From Elgaria multicarinata webbii (taxonomy: Eukaryota; Chordata; Lepidosauria; Squamata; Anguidae), in NCBI RefSeq assembly GCF_023053635.1, contig NC_086179.1, forward strand, positions 2,246,001-2,310,000: 64,000 bases of DNA, given 5' to 3'. The notes beneath the pieces were generated by a model. The model was given only the letters and a program-made list of their open reading frames with translations, ran no database searches and was not told the origin of the DNA. Positions 12,401-24,400 of the stretch are shown piece by piece; the first letter of the stretch is position 1; every line of letters starts with the position of its first letter. A program made the position numbers and the translations under genes.

Positions 12401-15400
12401 GTAGAAACGGCCCAAGACTCACCAGCCGGTCCCTGTCGTTCTGCAGGGAGGACAAGGCCTTCTTGAGGCTGGGCACTTCGTCAAGGCCGGCGGGAGGCTG
12501 GGCTGCCGACTGCAGCTTCACCTCCTCCGCTTTCCGGGCGTTGTCCAGCTCGCTCAGCAGACGGTCTCGCTCGCCCTGCAGGCTCGCCATGGCCTTGGCG
12601 AAGGACTTCACCTGGCCGGAGGCCCCCTCCAGCTCAGAGGTCAGGCGGGCGAGCTCCACATCTTTGGCCTGAAGCTGCCGGCCGAGTTTCTCCAGCCGGG
12701 CCAAAAGGCCCTTCTCCTCCACTGCGCCCCGAAGGGCGGCCAGCTCAGAGGCCAGAGCGTCCCTCTGCTTGGCGAGAGTCAGCTGCTCCTCCTGCCACCG
12801 AAGCTCCCCCTGGCGGAGATCCTGAACCAGCAGCCGCTGCTCTCCCAAGTCCACGGCGTATTTCTTCTCCGTGGCACGCAGCGCTTCGTTCGACTGGTCC
12901 CAGCTGTCTTGGAGGGAGCTCATGGCCTTCCTGAAGGACTGGATTTGGGCCTTCAGGTCCTGGTTCTCCTCCGTGGCAGCGAGAAGCTTCTGCTCCATCT
13001 CCAGCAGGTCCTTGGCCAGCTCCGCCACGCGCTCTTCAGCCGTCTCGGTCTCGTTGCGCATGAGCCCGGCGTCGTGATGCAGGCTCTTCAGCTCCTTCTT
13101 CATCTGGGCTTCCGCCTCGTGCATCTTCTGGGCCGTGCTCTGCCGAACGAGGGCCAGCTCCTCCTCGAGCTCTGCCACCCGCTGCTGTGCAAGGGAGAGC
13201 CGGCCGCTCAGCTCCTGCCCTTCTTCCACCTTGCCCTGCAGCTGCGCCTGCAGCTCCAGCATGGGCCCGCCCTCGTGCAGCGCGGCCATCTCGCTTTGCA
13301 GCCGGGAGAGGGAGGCCTGGAGGGCCTCCACCTCCTGCCCCATACTGTGCTTCTCCAGCAGCAGGGCCTCTCCGGACTGCCGCAGCGTGGCCGAGGCACA
13401 CTCGGACTCCCTCAGCTGGCCCTCCACGCCCGCCTTCTCCTTCTCCAGGGCCTGGATGCGCTCCAGCTGGGTCTGGAGCAGCTGTTTCTGCTGGCCGTCC
13501 TTGATGGTGATGAGCTGGTTGAGATCCTCGCGGTAGCGCACCAGCTCGGCCTTCAGCTTCGCGTTCTCGGCGTGCAGGTCGTCCATACGGCCGTGGAGGC
13601 CCCGGAGCTCCTCCTTCAAGGCGTTGTTCTCCGCAGCGGCTTCCTGGATCAGCTGGTCTTTCCCCAAGATGGCTGCCAGGTGACGCTGCTCCAGCTGGCG
13701 ATAGTCTGCCAAGACGCGGTCCCGGTCGTCCTGCAAGGAAGACATGGACTTGGTGAAGGAATCCAGCTGGGCCTTGTGCTGCCTGCTCTCCTCCCGGGCG
13801 CTCTTCAGCTTCCCCATGAGCCGGCCGACCTTCTCCAGAGCTTTGCTCTTCTCTATTTCCAGGGCCATCCTCTCCTCTCCCACCGTGTCCATCCTGTTCT
13901 CCAGTTCTTTCAGCTCCTCCTTATGCCGCTGTTGCAACTCCGACACAGCTGCAGCCATGGTCTCCTCCTTGCTGGCCACAAGGTCAATGATCTTCTGGTC
14001 CTTGCTGCTCATCTCTTCGTGAAGCCTGTCTGTCAGCTCCTTGGAAGCCTGCAGGTCGGCCTCCAGCTGTTCCAGGCTGAATCTGCATTCCTGGAGATTG
14101 GCCTCTTGAGTTTTTGCTGTCTTCTCCATTTCATTCCGGGCCTCCTCAACCTTTGCAAAGGAGTCTTGCAGATCAGCAAGCTGCACTCCCAGATTCTGAA
14201 GTTCTGCCTCTTGCTTCTGGACCAGGTTCTGGGAGCTGCTCAACCGTTGCTGGGCCTCCTCAAGCTGGAAGGCAAGGCTCCTTTTCTCCTCCTGGAGCAT
14301 GTTGGCTTCTTCTTGGTGACGCTGAAGCTCCTTCTGGGCACTGGACTCCTGGGCCAGTTTGTTGTGTTCCAGGCTGCAAAGCAGAATTAGACCCAAGTCA
14401 GGGACGTCCCCTTCTCTCCCTCCCTGCCTACACCATCCATCCATCAAAAGCACCTAGGACCCCAATGCTACAGGGTGTGTGTGTGTGTGTCCATGAAGGG
14501 GGGTCCAGCAGAGAGAGGCCAGGCTGAAGGAACTGGGCATGTTGAACTCCCCCCCCCCAAAAAAAAAGTAAAGGGGTGACTGAAAGAAAAGGGAGAGCAG
14601 CTGGACATTGTACCTGCTCAGCATAGGACAAAAAGTTTCTGGTTTTGAACCCTAGGGAGGGTGATTTGCGCTTGTGCCATGAATAAACTTCCTTGTTCTG
14701 AGGACAGAATGAACTCTCCAGGGAAGTTGTAAAGAAGCGGCTGGCGCAGAGCTTTCCAAACTGTGTGTCAGCTGCAGTGTGCAGGTGTGTCAAGCGAACT
14801 TAACGAGAAACCTCTGACTCGCTGTGAAATAAGCAATACCAGCTTGCATGCATTTTTACGCAGCAAAGGTGCCGATTAATATGGTGCACTAGTATATTCC
14901 TCTTCCGTCGTATCCGTGTATGCGCACCACGGTCGAGGGACCCTACAGGTAGTGCGCATGCGCAGGATGCATAATCGGGTCGAAACGGCTGATTCCGCGT
15001 CACTTCCGGGGACGCGGCTGCACCTGGAATGACGCGTTTGAGAAATCCCGTGGGTCCAGTTTTTTGACAGAAGACCGTCTCAACCACTGCTCGATTGCAG
15101 CTCGACAAAACTGGTTCAATGTGAAAAGTCTTGGAAACATGTTATTATCTTGCAAATCATATATTTTTAAAAATATAAATGAAAGGTTTTCATGAGATAT
15201 GTTGTGTCCCCACACATTTTGTTATTACAATTTATGTATGTGTCCATATCTCTTACAAGGGGTTAGTTTAAAAGTGCGTCACCAACATGAAAAGTTTGGA
15301 AAGTTCTGAGCTAGAGAGCCTCAGCTGAAGAAGCTTCAGGTACAGGAGGATCCTTTCTAGGGATATGAGGTTGGACTGCAATAATCCAACAGCTCTCTTC

Positions 15401-18400
15401 CAACCCTGTGATCTATTGGTTGTCGGTCCTGTCCTGGCTGGTCCTAGGCCTGGTGCCCTGTTGGACTTTGTCATGTGGAAGAGGCTGGGCACCCCGTGCA
15501 AAGGGTTCTCCACACTCAGCATGTAGCGTGGTGCCTTCGCATAGAATAGCAGAGTTGGAAGGGCCCTCCAAGGCCATCGAGTCCAACCCCCTGCTCAGTG
15601 CAGGAATCCACCCTAAAGCATCCCTGGCAGAGGGCTGTCCAGCTGCCTCTTGAATGCATCATCTGCAGCGCTTCCTTGCCAGCAACCAGCGGGCAGAGGA
15701 AGGCCACCAGGCGCCAGGCTGCATCAGCGCAGAGAAGGAAGTGCACAGGAACGTCGTCCACGTGATTCAGGCAGGACAGCCTCCCCTTCCGGATGTTTGG
15801 GGCTATAACTCCCATCATGTCCAGCCACTGGCCGCGCTAGTTGTGGCTGATGGGAGTTGAAGTCCTAAACATCTGGGGGACACCAGGCTGGGAAAGGCCC
15901 CTTAGTCTCAAATTTCTCAAGTCAATGCACAGGCTTGTCTGCCCCCCAGATCCTCAGCGCTAAGCAAGTTCAAACCCCTCCTGAACCAGTGGCAGAAGCA
16001 GACCTGCATACTTCTGCTTAGCTCACACGGTCTGCTCTGCTTCCACTCATTCTGGCGGGTTGCAGGGACCCAGGCGAGATTTCAGAGGGGAGCTTGGGAG
16101 CACTGCCCCACGTGCTTTCACCTTCCGCCCGCCCCCTCCCTCCGCCCCTGCCCCCGTACCTGGCCAAGCGACTCTGCAGGTCTTCCACCTGGGCAGCCGT
16201 CAGCTTGGCCTGCTCCTCCAAGCCGGCGCAGGCCTGCTCCTGGGCGCGCACCTCCTGCTCCTTCTTCTCTATGGCCTCGCTGAACTTCTTCTCCCACTGC
16301 CTGGACTCGTCGATCACACGGTCCCGGTCGTCTTGCAGGGAGGACATGCTCCTGGTGAAGGCGGCCAGCTGGGCCAGCGTGCGGTTCAGGCTGCCTTGGA
16401 GCTGCTTGGCTTCCTGGTCCTTCCGGCGCAGGGCCTCCTGCAGATCCCGGGCCGCCCCCTCCGCCCGCCCCCGCTCTCTCTGCAAGGCCTCCAGCCGCTC
16501 CTCCATGTTCCCAACCTCCTTCGAGTGCTTGTCCTTCTCGGCTCCCAGGCGCCACTCCAGCTCCGTCTCCTGTTGCCTCAGCTGGGCCTTGGCCTGCGCC
16601 TTGCTCGCCTGGAGCTCCTCTTTCACCTTCAGGCTCTCGGCCAAGACGCGGGCCGCCTCGCTCTGAGTGTCGTCCAGCAAGACGCGGCAGGACGCCAGCT
16701 CCGCCTGGGCCTTCTGGGTGTCGGCTCCTGCCTTGGCCACGCTCTGCTTCGCGGCCTCCAGCTCCTTCCGGGACTCGCTCTGGACGAACTCCAGGGCCTT
16801 GACGGTCCGCTCCAAGCTGCTGATCTTCTCCTGGCTCTTGATGCAGTCCTTCTGCAGCTGCCTCACCTCTTGCTGCTTCTCCTTCAGCAGCTCCTGGAGC
16901 TCCTTGGCCTGCGTCCGGCTGCTGCCCCCCTTCCAGGCGCTCTTCAGCTTTTCCACGTGCTCCTTCTTCTCGGCGGCCATCTCCCCTTTCTCCCTCAGCA
17001 GGCGCCGCTTCTCCTCCTCCAGGCGGCTCAGGGCCCCCTGAAGGCCCTCCGCCTCGCCGAGGAGCTGCTGGTTCTGGCTCTGCAGCGCCGCCACGTCTTG
17101 CTGGTAGTTCCCAATGCTGCCGTTCAGCTCCGCCAGCTGGTTCATGAGCCTCTCCTCCAGGTCATCCTTCTCGGCTGCCAGGGCTTCTTTCAGCCTCACT
17201 GCTCCGGCAAGCTGCTCCTCCGTTTTCTGGCCGGCTTGCTCCACCCTGGCCACTTTCTCCCGCAGGGCTTCCAGCTCCTGCCCTCGAGCCACCAGCAGGC
17301 CCTCCAGGCCTTTCTTCTCCTCTCCCAGGGTCTCCAAATCCCTCAGCACCTTGCCCAGCTCCTCCGCCGCCACCCGGCTCTTCTCCTCCAGGTCTGCAAC
17401 CTGCTCCGTCAGCTGGGCGACCTGCTGAAGGTCCCGGCTTATTTCGGCGTGTGGCGGGCCGCCCTGGTGGGCTTCTTGCCCCCCGGAACGCAGGCTCGCC
17501 GCGGTGGGCACCGGAGGGTCCGGAGCTGGGCCTGGACTCGCCTGAGCATCGGCTGCCACTGGGGCCTCGACCCTGGTAGACCCAATGGCCTCGCCTGCGG
17601 CCACCGCCGCCACCTCCTCACTTTGCAAGGTCTTCTTCAAGTCTTGGATTTGCTGGTTCAGAGAGTCCTTCTCGGCCATCAGCACTTCCAGCTGAGCGGA
17701 GAGGACCTCACAGTCCTGCCGGGAGCGCTCCAGCTCTGCCCCGAGAGAGGCACTCGCCTCTTCCGCCCCTCCCGGCAGGCCGCCGCCCGCGGGAGCAGCC
17801 TCTGCCCTCAGCTGCTCGTTCTCCTCCTCCAGTTCCAGGATCTTCTGCTGCTTGGACTTTGCCAGCTTCCGCATCTTCTCCCTCATCCCGTCCATCTCCT
17901 GCTCGGCCCCCTGCAGGCGGGCCTCCGCCTCCCTCTTCTCGGCCTCGGTGCCTTTCAGCCGGAGGAAGAGCTCCTGCTTCTCCTGCCGGACGCCCTCGGC
18001 CACCCGCCGGATCCTCTCAGCCTCGCCGCTGACGTTCTCGTAGGACTGCAGGAGGGTCTCGTACTCCCGCTGCAGCTCCTGGTGCTTCTCCTGCCGTTCC
18101 GAGAGCGCCTGGGCCTGGGCCTGGTGCAGAGCGCCCACCTGGTCCTCCAGCCGGGCCTTCTCCCGGGCCACCCCCTCCAGGGCCAACTTCAGGCTCTCGC
18201 AGGAGCCGGACACGTTCTGGTTTTCCACCAAGGCTTTGTCCACTTCCGCAATCAGCTTCTCCCGCTCCTCTCCGAGGGCCGCCATCTTCTCCAGAAGCGC
18301 CTCCTTCTCCTGCCCCAGCTCGGAGGCCCGGCTCTCGGCGTCCGACAGGCGCAGCGACGCGCTCTCCAGGGCAGCCCTGGCGCCGGCCAGCTCTTCCTTC

Positions 18401-21400
18401 AGCAGCTTGCTCTCCCTCAGCGCGTCCTTCCGGGAGATGAGCGCAGCCTGCAGCTTCCGCTGCAGCTGGGCCCTGGACTGCCCTTCCGCAGCGTCTTCGG
18501 CCGATTTCTGCTGGGCTTCGGCTTGCAGGCGCTGGGCCTGCTCCTTGCTCTGGGCCGCCAGCTGACTTTGCAAGGCTTCGATCCGACCCTCTCTGTCCCG
18601 CAGCTCTGCCTGGAGGCTCCGCAGAGACTCCTCTTTCTCTGCGAGCTGGGAGTTGAGGCCGCCAATTTCCTCCTTGCTGGCAAGTCCCCGCTGCTCCTCG
18701 AGGTTCGTCTGCTGGAGTCTCAGGCCCTCCTGCCGGGCGACCGCCGCTCGGCTCTCCTCCAGCTCCAGCCGAAGGCTGACCGCACCGGCTTCAGCCTGAC
18801 CGCAGGCGGCCTTCAGCGCCTCCAGCTCAGCAAGCAGCTGCCGGACCTGTTCCCGGAGCTGCCCCGTCACCTCAGACTCACTTCCGAGCGCTCTTTCCAG
18901 ATGGCTGACCCGGGCGGCCAGCTCCCCTTTCTCCGCCTGGAGTTCCTCGAGGTCTCCCCGGAGCCGTTCCGCAGCAACGTCCTCAGCTGCCAGGAAGCCC
19001 CCGCCGGACGCAGCGCTGCCCACTGGAGCCGCTCCGCCGGACTCCTGCACGGCCCCCGACGCCGGCTCTTCTGGAGGCACCTCCTCGGCAGGCTTGGGAA
19101 GAGAGGCGCCCTCCAGAGCCTGGTTCAGGGCCTGGAGCTGACCCTGCAGGCTCTCCTTCTCCCGGCTTTGCTGCTCAAACTGCTCTTGCAGGAGGCCGTA
19201 GTCCTCCTTCCGCTGCTTCAGCTGCTCTCGGTGGAGGCGGTCCTTCTCCTGGGCCTTCTTGACGGTGTCCTTGCGGGAGGCCAGCGCTTCCCGGAGCTTC
19301 TTCTGGAGCTGATCCCTCTCCTGCTCCACAGCACAGAGCTTCTCCGCCAGGGCAGCCCTCTGTCCCTCTTCCAGACAGGGCTCAGCGCCACCGGCACTCC
19401 CCCCCTGCGCCAGGGGAACAGCCGCCCCAGACACCGCCAAGCTCTGATCCACCGGGGCCGGCTTCTCGGAGGCTGAACCGGACCCCGCGAGTTCGGCCTG
19501 CAGGGCGCCGACGAGGAGGTCTTTCTCCTGCAGGCTTTGCTGCAGCTCCGTAATCACGGCTTGCAGCGCCGCCACGGCGGACTCCTTTTCCCCAAGGACG
19601 GTCAGCAGCTCAGCCTCCTTGGCAGAGAACACGTCGCCCCCTGCTTCCCTGCTGCTCTCCGGGGCTGCTGCTTCTCCTGCTGCTCCCCCCGCTGCATTCT
19701 GCTGGGCCTCCAGAGCAGTGGCCCCAGGCTTCGCGGGCTGCTCCCTCCCGGCTTCCAGCTTGCGGACCTTGCCCTGGAGCTCCTTCCGGCTGACCAGAGC
19801 CGCTTGCAGCTTCTTCCTCAGCCGCTCGTTCTCCTTCCTCAACGCCGCCCCCTCCTCCCCGGCTGGCGACGCCCTCTGGGCCTGCTGCTCAGGAGGCTCC
19901 TCCTCCTCCTCCTCCTTCTCCTCCTCTTCCTGCACCGCCCCTGTCCCCACCCCCTGGTCTCTGGTCTCCTTCCCTGGCATGAGCAGACTCAGGCGCTCCG
20001 TCAAGCTCGCCAGCTCCTGGCCCAGCACAAACTTCTCCTCGTTCAGCTGGACCATCCGGTCGGACATGCCCGCGTTGAGCTCCGCCATCCGGCGCTCCCG
20101 CTCCGCCACTTCCTGCTGCAGCCGCTCTGCCTCGGTGGCGCTTTGGGCGAGGAGCTGCTCCAGCCGGGCCGCCTCCAGCTCCTTGGAGGCAAGGCTCCAG
20201 GAGAGCTCCTCGGCCCCGGCGGAAGCCTCTCGCAGCTGCCTGGCCAGCCCCTCTCGCTCACGCTCCTCCTCCTGGAGCCGGCCGCTCAGGCTTCGCCCCA
20301 GCAGGTCGTGCTCCGTGAGGCGGCGCTGAGCCTCATCCAGGTCCTTCTGCAGGGCCGCGATTTTCACCTCCTTCGACTTGGCCTCGTTGCTCAGGCTCTG
20401 GACCTGCTCCCTCAACAGGCCCAGCTGGGAGATCCCACTCTCGTGGTGGGAGAGGCGCCGCTTCTCCGCGTCGGCGAGGTCGCCCTCCAGCTGCTTTACC
20501 CGCTGCTTCAGCTCTGCCAGGCCGCGGAGCTCCTCCCGCTGGGACAGGAGCTGATCCCGCTCCGCGGTCAGGCTGCGCAAGGACCGGTCCGAGCCCTCCA
20601 CTAGCTGCTGCAGCCTCCCGATTTCGGCAGCCCTCTCCTCCAAGGCCCTCTCGTGCAACTCCTGTGCTTCGCGCTGGCCGGCCCGGAGCTCAGCCATTTC
20701 AAGCTGCAACTTTGTCAGCTCTCGCGGCTCCGAGAGACTTGTGGCCGGGGAAGGTTCGCGAGTTGCTTCTGTGTCCTCTGTGCAGGGGCCACCCTGCCCC
20801 CAGATCACCCCTGGCAGGGGGGGAGGAGGGGACTCCTCCTGAATGTCCACGGTCACCAGTGAGCTGCTACTTGAATCACTCTGCATAAGCACCGGCCCGT
20901 CTCCTCCTTCCTCTGCGCCGCTGGCCTGCGACTGGCCACTCGGCTGCTCAACTCCATCAGGGTCGAAGCTGCCGGAGGCTGGAAGCTGGCCCTTGAGAAA
21001 TGCGATTTCTTCCTGAGCCTCCTGTAGCTCCAGCAGCAGGACGGAGAGGTCTTGGCGTTTCTTCGCAGAGAGATACTCCAGGATGCTGGGATGTCCGTTG
21101 CCTGTGGCAGGCGGTGGCTCCAGAGGGCTCCCATTGGGCTTGCTGGGCTGAAACGAGGAAAACACGGAGTTAGTCCTCCAGCAAGACACGGCTTCAACCC
21201 ACAGGCACCGCGTAGGGGTTATCTCCACCCACGTTTACAATAGAGGAAAATAGGGTGCCCCTGTTTTGAAGGACTTATGAAAAAAGGAACATGAACGTAA
21301 GAAGTGCCCTGATGCTGGATCAGACCAGAGGGTCCATCTAGTCCGGCACTCTGTTCACACAGTGGCCAACCAGCCATTGGCCAGGGATACTTGGGTCAGC

Positions 21401-24400
21401 AATACTACAAACGAGAAGGATGTTGGAATTGTTGTAGATCGCAAGCTGAACAGGAGCCAACAGTGTGATATGGCTGCAAGAAAGGCAAATGCTATTTTGG
21501 GCTGCATTAATAGAAGCGTAGCTTCCAAATCACGTGAGGTACTGGTTCCTCTCTCTTCGGCCCTGGTTCAGCCTCATCTAGAGTATAGCATCCAGTTCTG
21601 GGCCCCACAATTCAAGAAGGACGCAGACAAGCTGGAGCGTGTTCAGAGGAGGGCAACCAGGATGATCAGGGGTCTGGAAACAAAACCCTGTGAGGAGAGA
21701 CTGAAAGAACTGGGCAGGTTTAGCCTGGAGAAGAGAAGATGGAGGGGAGACATGAGAGCACTCTTCAAATACTTAAAAGCTTGTCACTCAGAGGAGGGCC
21801 AGGATCTCTTCTCGATCCTCCCAGAGTGCAGGACACGGAATAACGGGCTCAAGTTACAGTAAGCCAGATTCCGGCTGGACATTAGGAAAAACTTCCTGAC
21901 TGTTAGAGCAGTATGACAATGGAGGTTATGGGCTCTCCCACATTAGACGCATTCAAGAGGCAGCTGGACAACCATCTGTCAGGGATGCTTTAGGGTGGAT
22001 TCCTGCATTGAGCAGGGGGTTGGACTCAATGGCCTTGTAGGTCCCTTCCAACTCTACTATTCTATGGTTCTAAGCTGGACATGGTGTAACAGCACCCTCC
22101 CACCCATGTTCCCCAGCAACTGATGCACACAAGCTTACTGCCTCGAATATGGGAGATAGGACACAACCATCAGGGCTAGTAGCCATGGATAGCCTTTGCC
22201 TCCAGGAATTCATCCAACCCTCTCGTAAAGCCATCCAATTTGGTGGCCATCACTACATCTGTCTTCATATCTGCAGGTGTGGAATTGTGGGACAGTGATG
22301 CAGAAAAGCAAAAGGCCACGTGGGTGTGCCTGCCTCACCTGAGTTAGGGCAGCAGGTGTGTCTGGTGAATGCAGGTCTTCTGCGCTGTTGCTTTCCAGAC
22401 CCTCCATTAAGCCTAGCCAAAGAGCACAGGAGAATCAGCGGCAGCAAAGCCCACCCTTGTTGCAAGGACCAAGGTCAAAACATCATGCTGCTTTGCAGTT
22501 AACTCTTTTGGGGGGTGGAGTGTTGGTGTGAGGAGACCTTCAGTCGTTTTTAGCCACTTCTGGTAGCTCCACTGCTCACATGAGGGCTACTTTTGTGAAA
22601 AGAGGCAAAATAAAAACAGAAACAGCCACTTTTTGTACCACGTGGGTACTCAACTTTAAAACCTGTTATTAAAGCTTTAACCGGTTCATCATCACACAGA
22701 TTTTACTGACCGGATGTTCACTGCCTTAATAAGAAGGGGGAACTGGGGAGGGGGCTGTTCCCAGGTCTTTTGCCTTCTCTGGAGAGGACAACAGGAGCAC
22801 CAGGGGAGAGGCCAGGGGAGAGAGACCGGGCCCTTCGCCCCCGGCCGCCTCTAACCTTCCTGGGAAGTAGCAACGTTGTGCAGATGTCCTTCTCTCCTCG
22901 CTAGGGCACGTGAGCACCTTCTGTGACAGCCCAAAAGTAAAGGGCAGGAGCACCGACGATGCCAAAGAACAAAAGGGAGAAGCAGCAGGAGAGGTCACAG
23001 GCCCCATTCAAAAGACACCTTAAACCATGGCTTTAACCATGATGGTTAAGCCAGAAAGCCAGAATGTGTTCAGAAGACAAACCATGGCTTTAACCATGGT
23101 AGATAAGCCAGAAAGCCAGGCTGTGTTCAGAAGACAAACCATGCCTTTAACCATGGTAGATAAGCCAGAAAGCCAGAATGTGTTCAGAAGACAAACCATG
23201 GCTTTAACCATGGTAGATAAGCCAGAAAGCCAGGCTGTGTTCAGAAGACACCTTAAACCATGGCTTTAACCATGGTAGATAAGCTAGAAAGCCCAGCCGT
23301 GTTCAGAAGACACCTTAAACCATAGCTTTAACCATAGTGGTTAAGCCAGGAAGCCAGAATGTGTTCAGAAGACAAACCATGGCTTTAACCATGGTAGATA
23401 AGCCAGAAAGCCAGGCTGTGTTCAGAAGACACCTTAAACCATGGCTTTAACCATGGTAGATAAGTCAGAAAGCCCGGCCGTGTTCAGAAGACACCTTAAA
23501 CCATGGCTTTAACCATAGTGGTTAAGCCAGAAAGCCCGGCCGTGTTCAGAAGACACCTTAAACCATGGCTTTAACCATAGTGGTTAAGCCAGAAAGCCAG
23601 GCTGTGTTCAGAAGACACCTTAAACCATGGCTTTAACCAAGGTGCATAAGGCTTTCTGGCTTAACCACCATGGTTAAAGCCGTGGTTTAAGGTGTCTTCT
23701 GAACGGGGCCACAGAGTTTAGCCAAGATCGGAACACAGCTCCCTCTCTTTCCTTGCCCAGCCTCCACTCTCTGTTTCCGCCCCACTGAGCTTCCCCTGAT
23801 GGCTGCAAATCAGCAGAGCCCCCAGCCTGGGACTAGCTGCCTCCTCCAGCACCACGCCCAGCTCAGCTACAACCCAAACCTTTCGGATGCGTACCGCCAG
23901 GCCCAGGCGAACTGTCACTGAAGCCAGATGGTGTCTGCTGAGGCTGCGACTCAACACCCATTTCAGAACAGCCGACCTTTTAGAAAGAAGGGAAAAAGGG
24001 AAGGATTTTACCAGTAGCCCCTACCCAGAAATCATCTCCACTGCCAGCACAAGGTTGAAGACAATCTGACGGTACATGAAGAATTCTTCTAGGTTCCGTG
24101 GGCTGTTTTTCCAATGCAGGTTTCTCTTTCGAAGGAGGGAGATAATTAGGTTTCCTGGATTCACTCCCCACCTCTGACAACAGCTTCAAAGGGCCTCGCA
24201 AATCACAAAAAAGGTACTTTTTCTGAGTGCTGCAACTCACCTCTAGGCAGGACCACATAAATTCCACACCTGCAGATATGAAAACAGCAGCTCTGCTAAT
24301 CCTGAACTCTTTGGAGGAAGGGCAGGATAAAATGTAATAAATAAGCAAATAAAATCTCCTGGGCAAAGTGTTGTTTATTTTGTCCCCAGGTCTGGAAAAA

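Noticed and set aside
16060-20604. Very long open frames on the plus strand (1,138 and 355 codons) opposite the giantin exons, and one of 493 codons at 12,909-14,390
   Set aside because: They are the antisense of GC-rich coiled-coil codons. GAG and CAG read backwards become CTC and CTG, giving endless Leu/Gln/Pro with few stops. No domain, no splice logic and no known protein; the minus strand matches giantin throughout.
23027-23269. Repeat-protein-like open frame over the tandem array
   Set aside because: The frame simply follows the 57-bp (19-codon) unit and is lost where units are 62 bp; no start context or homology.
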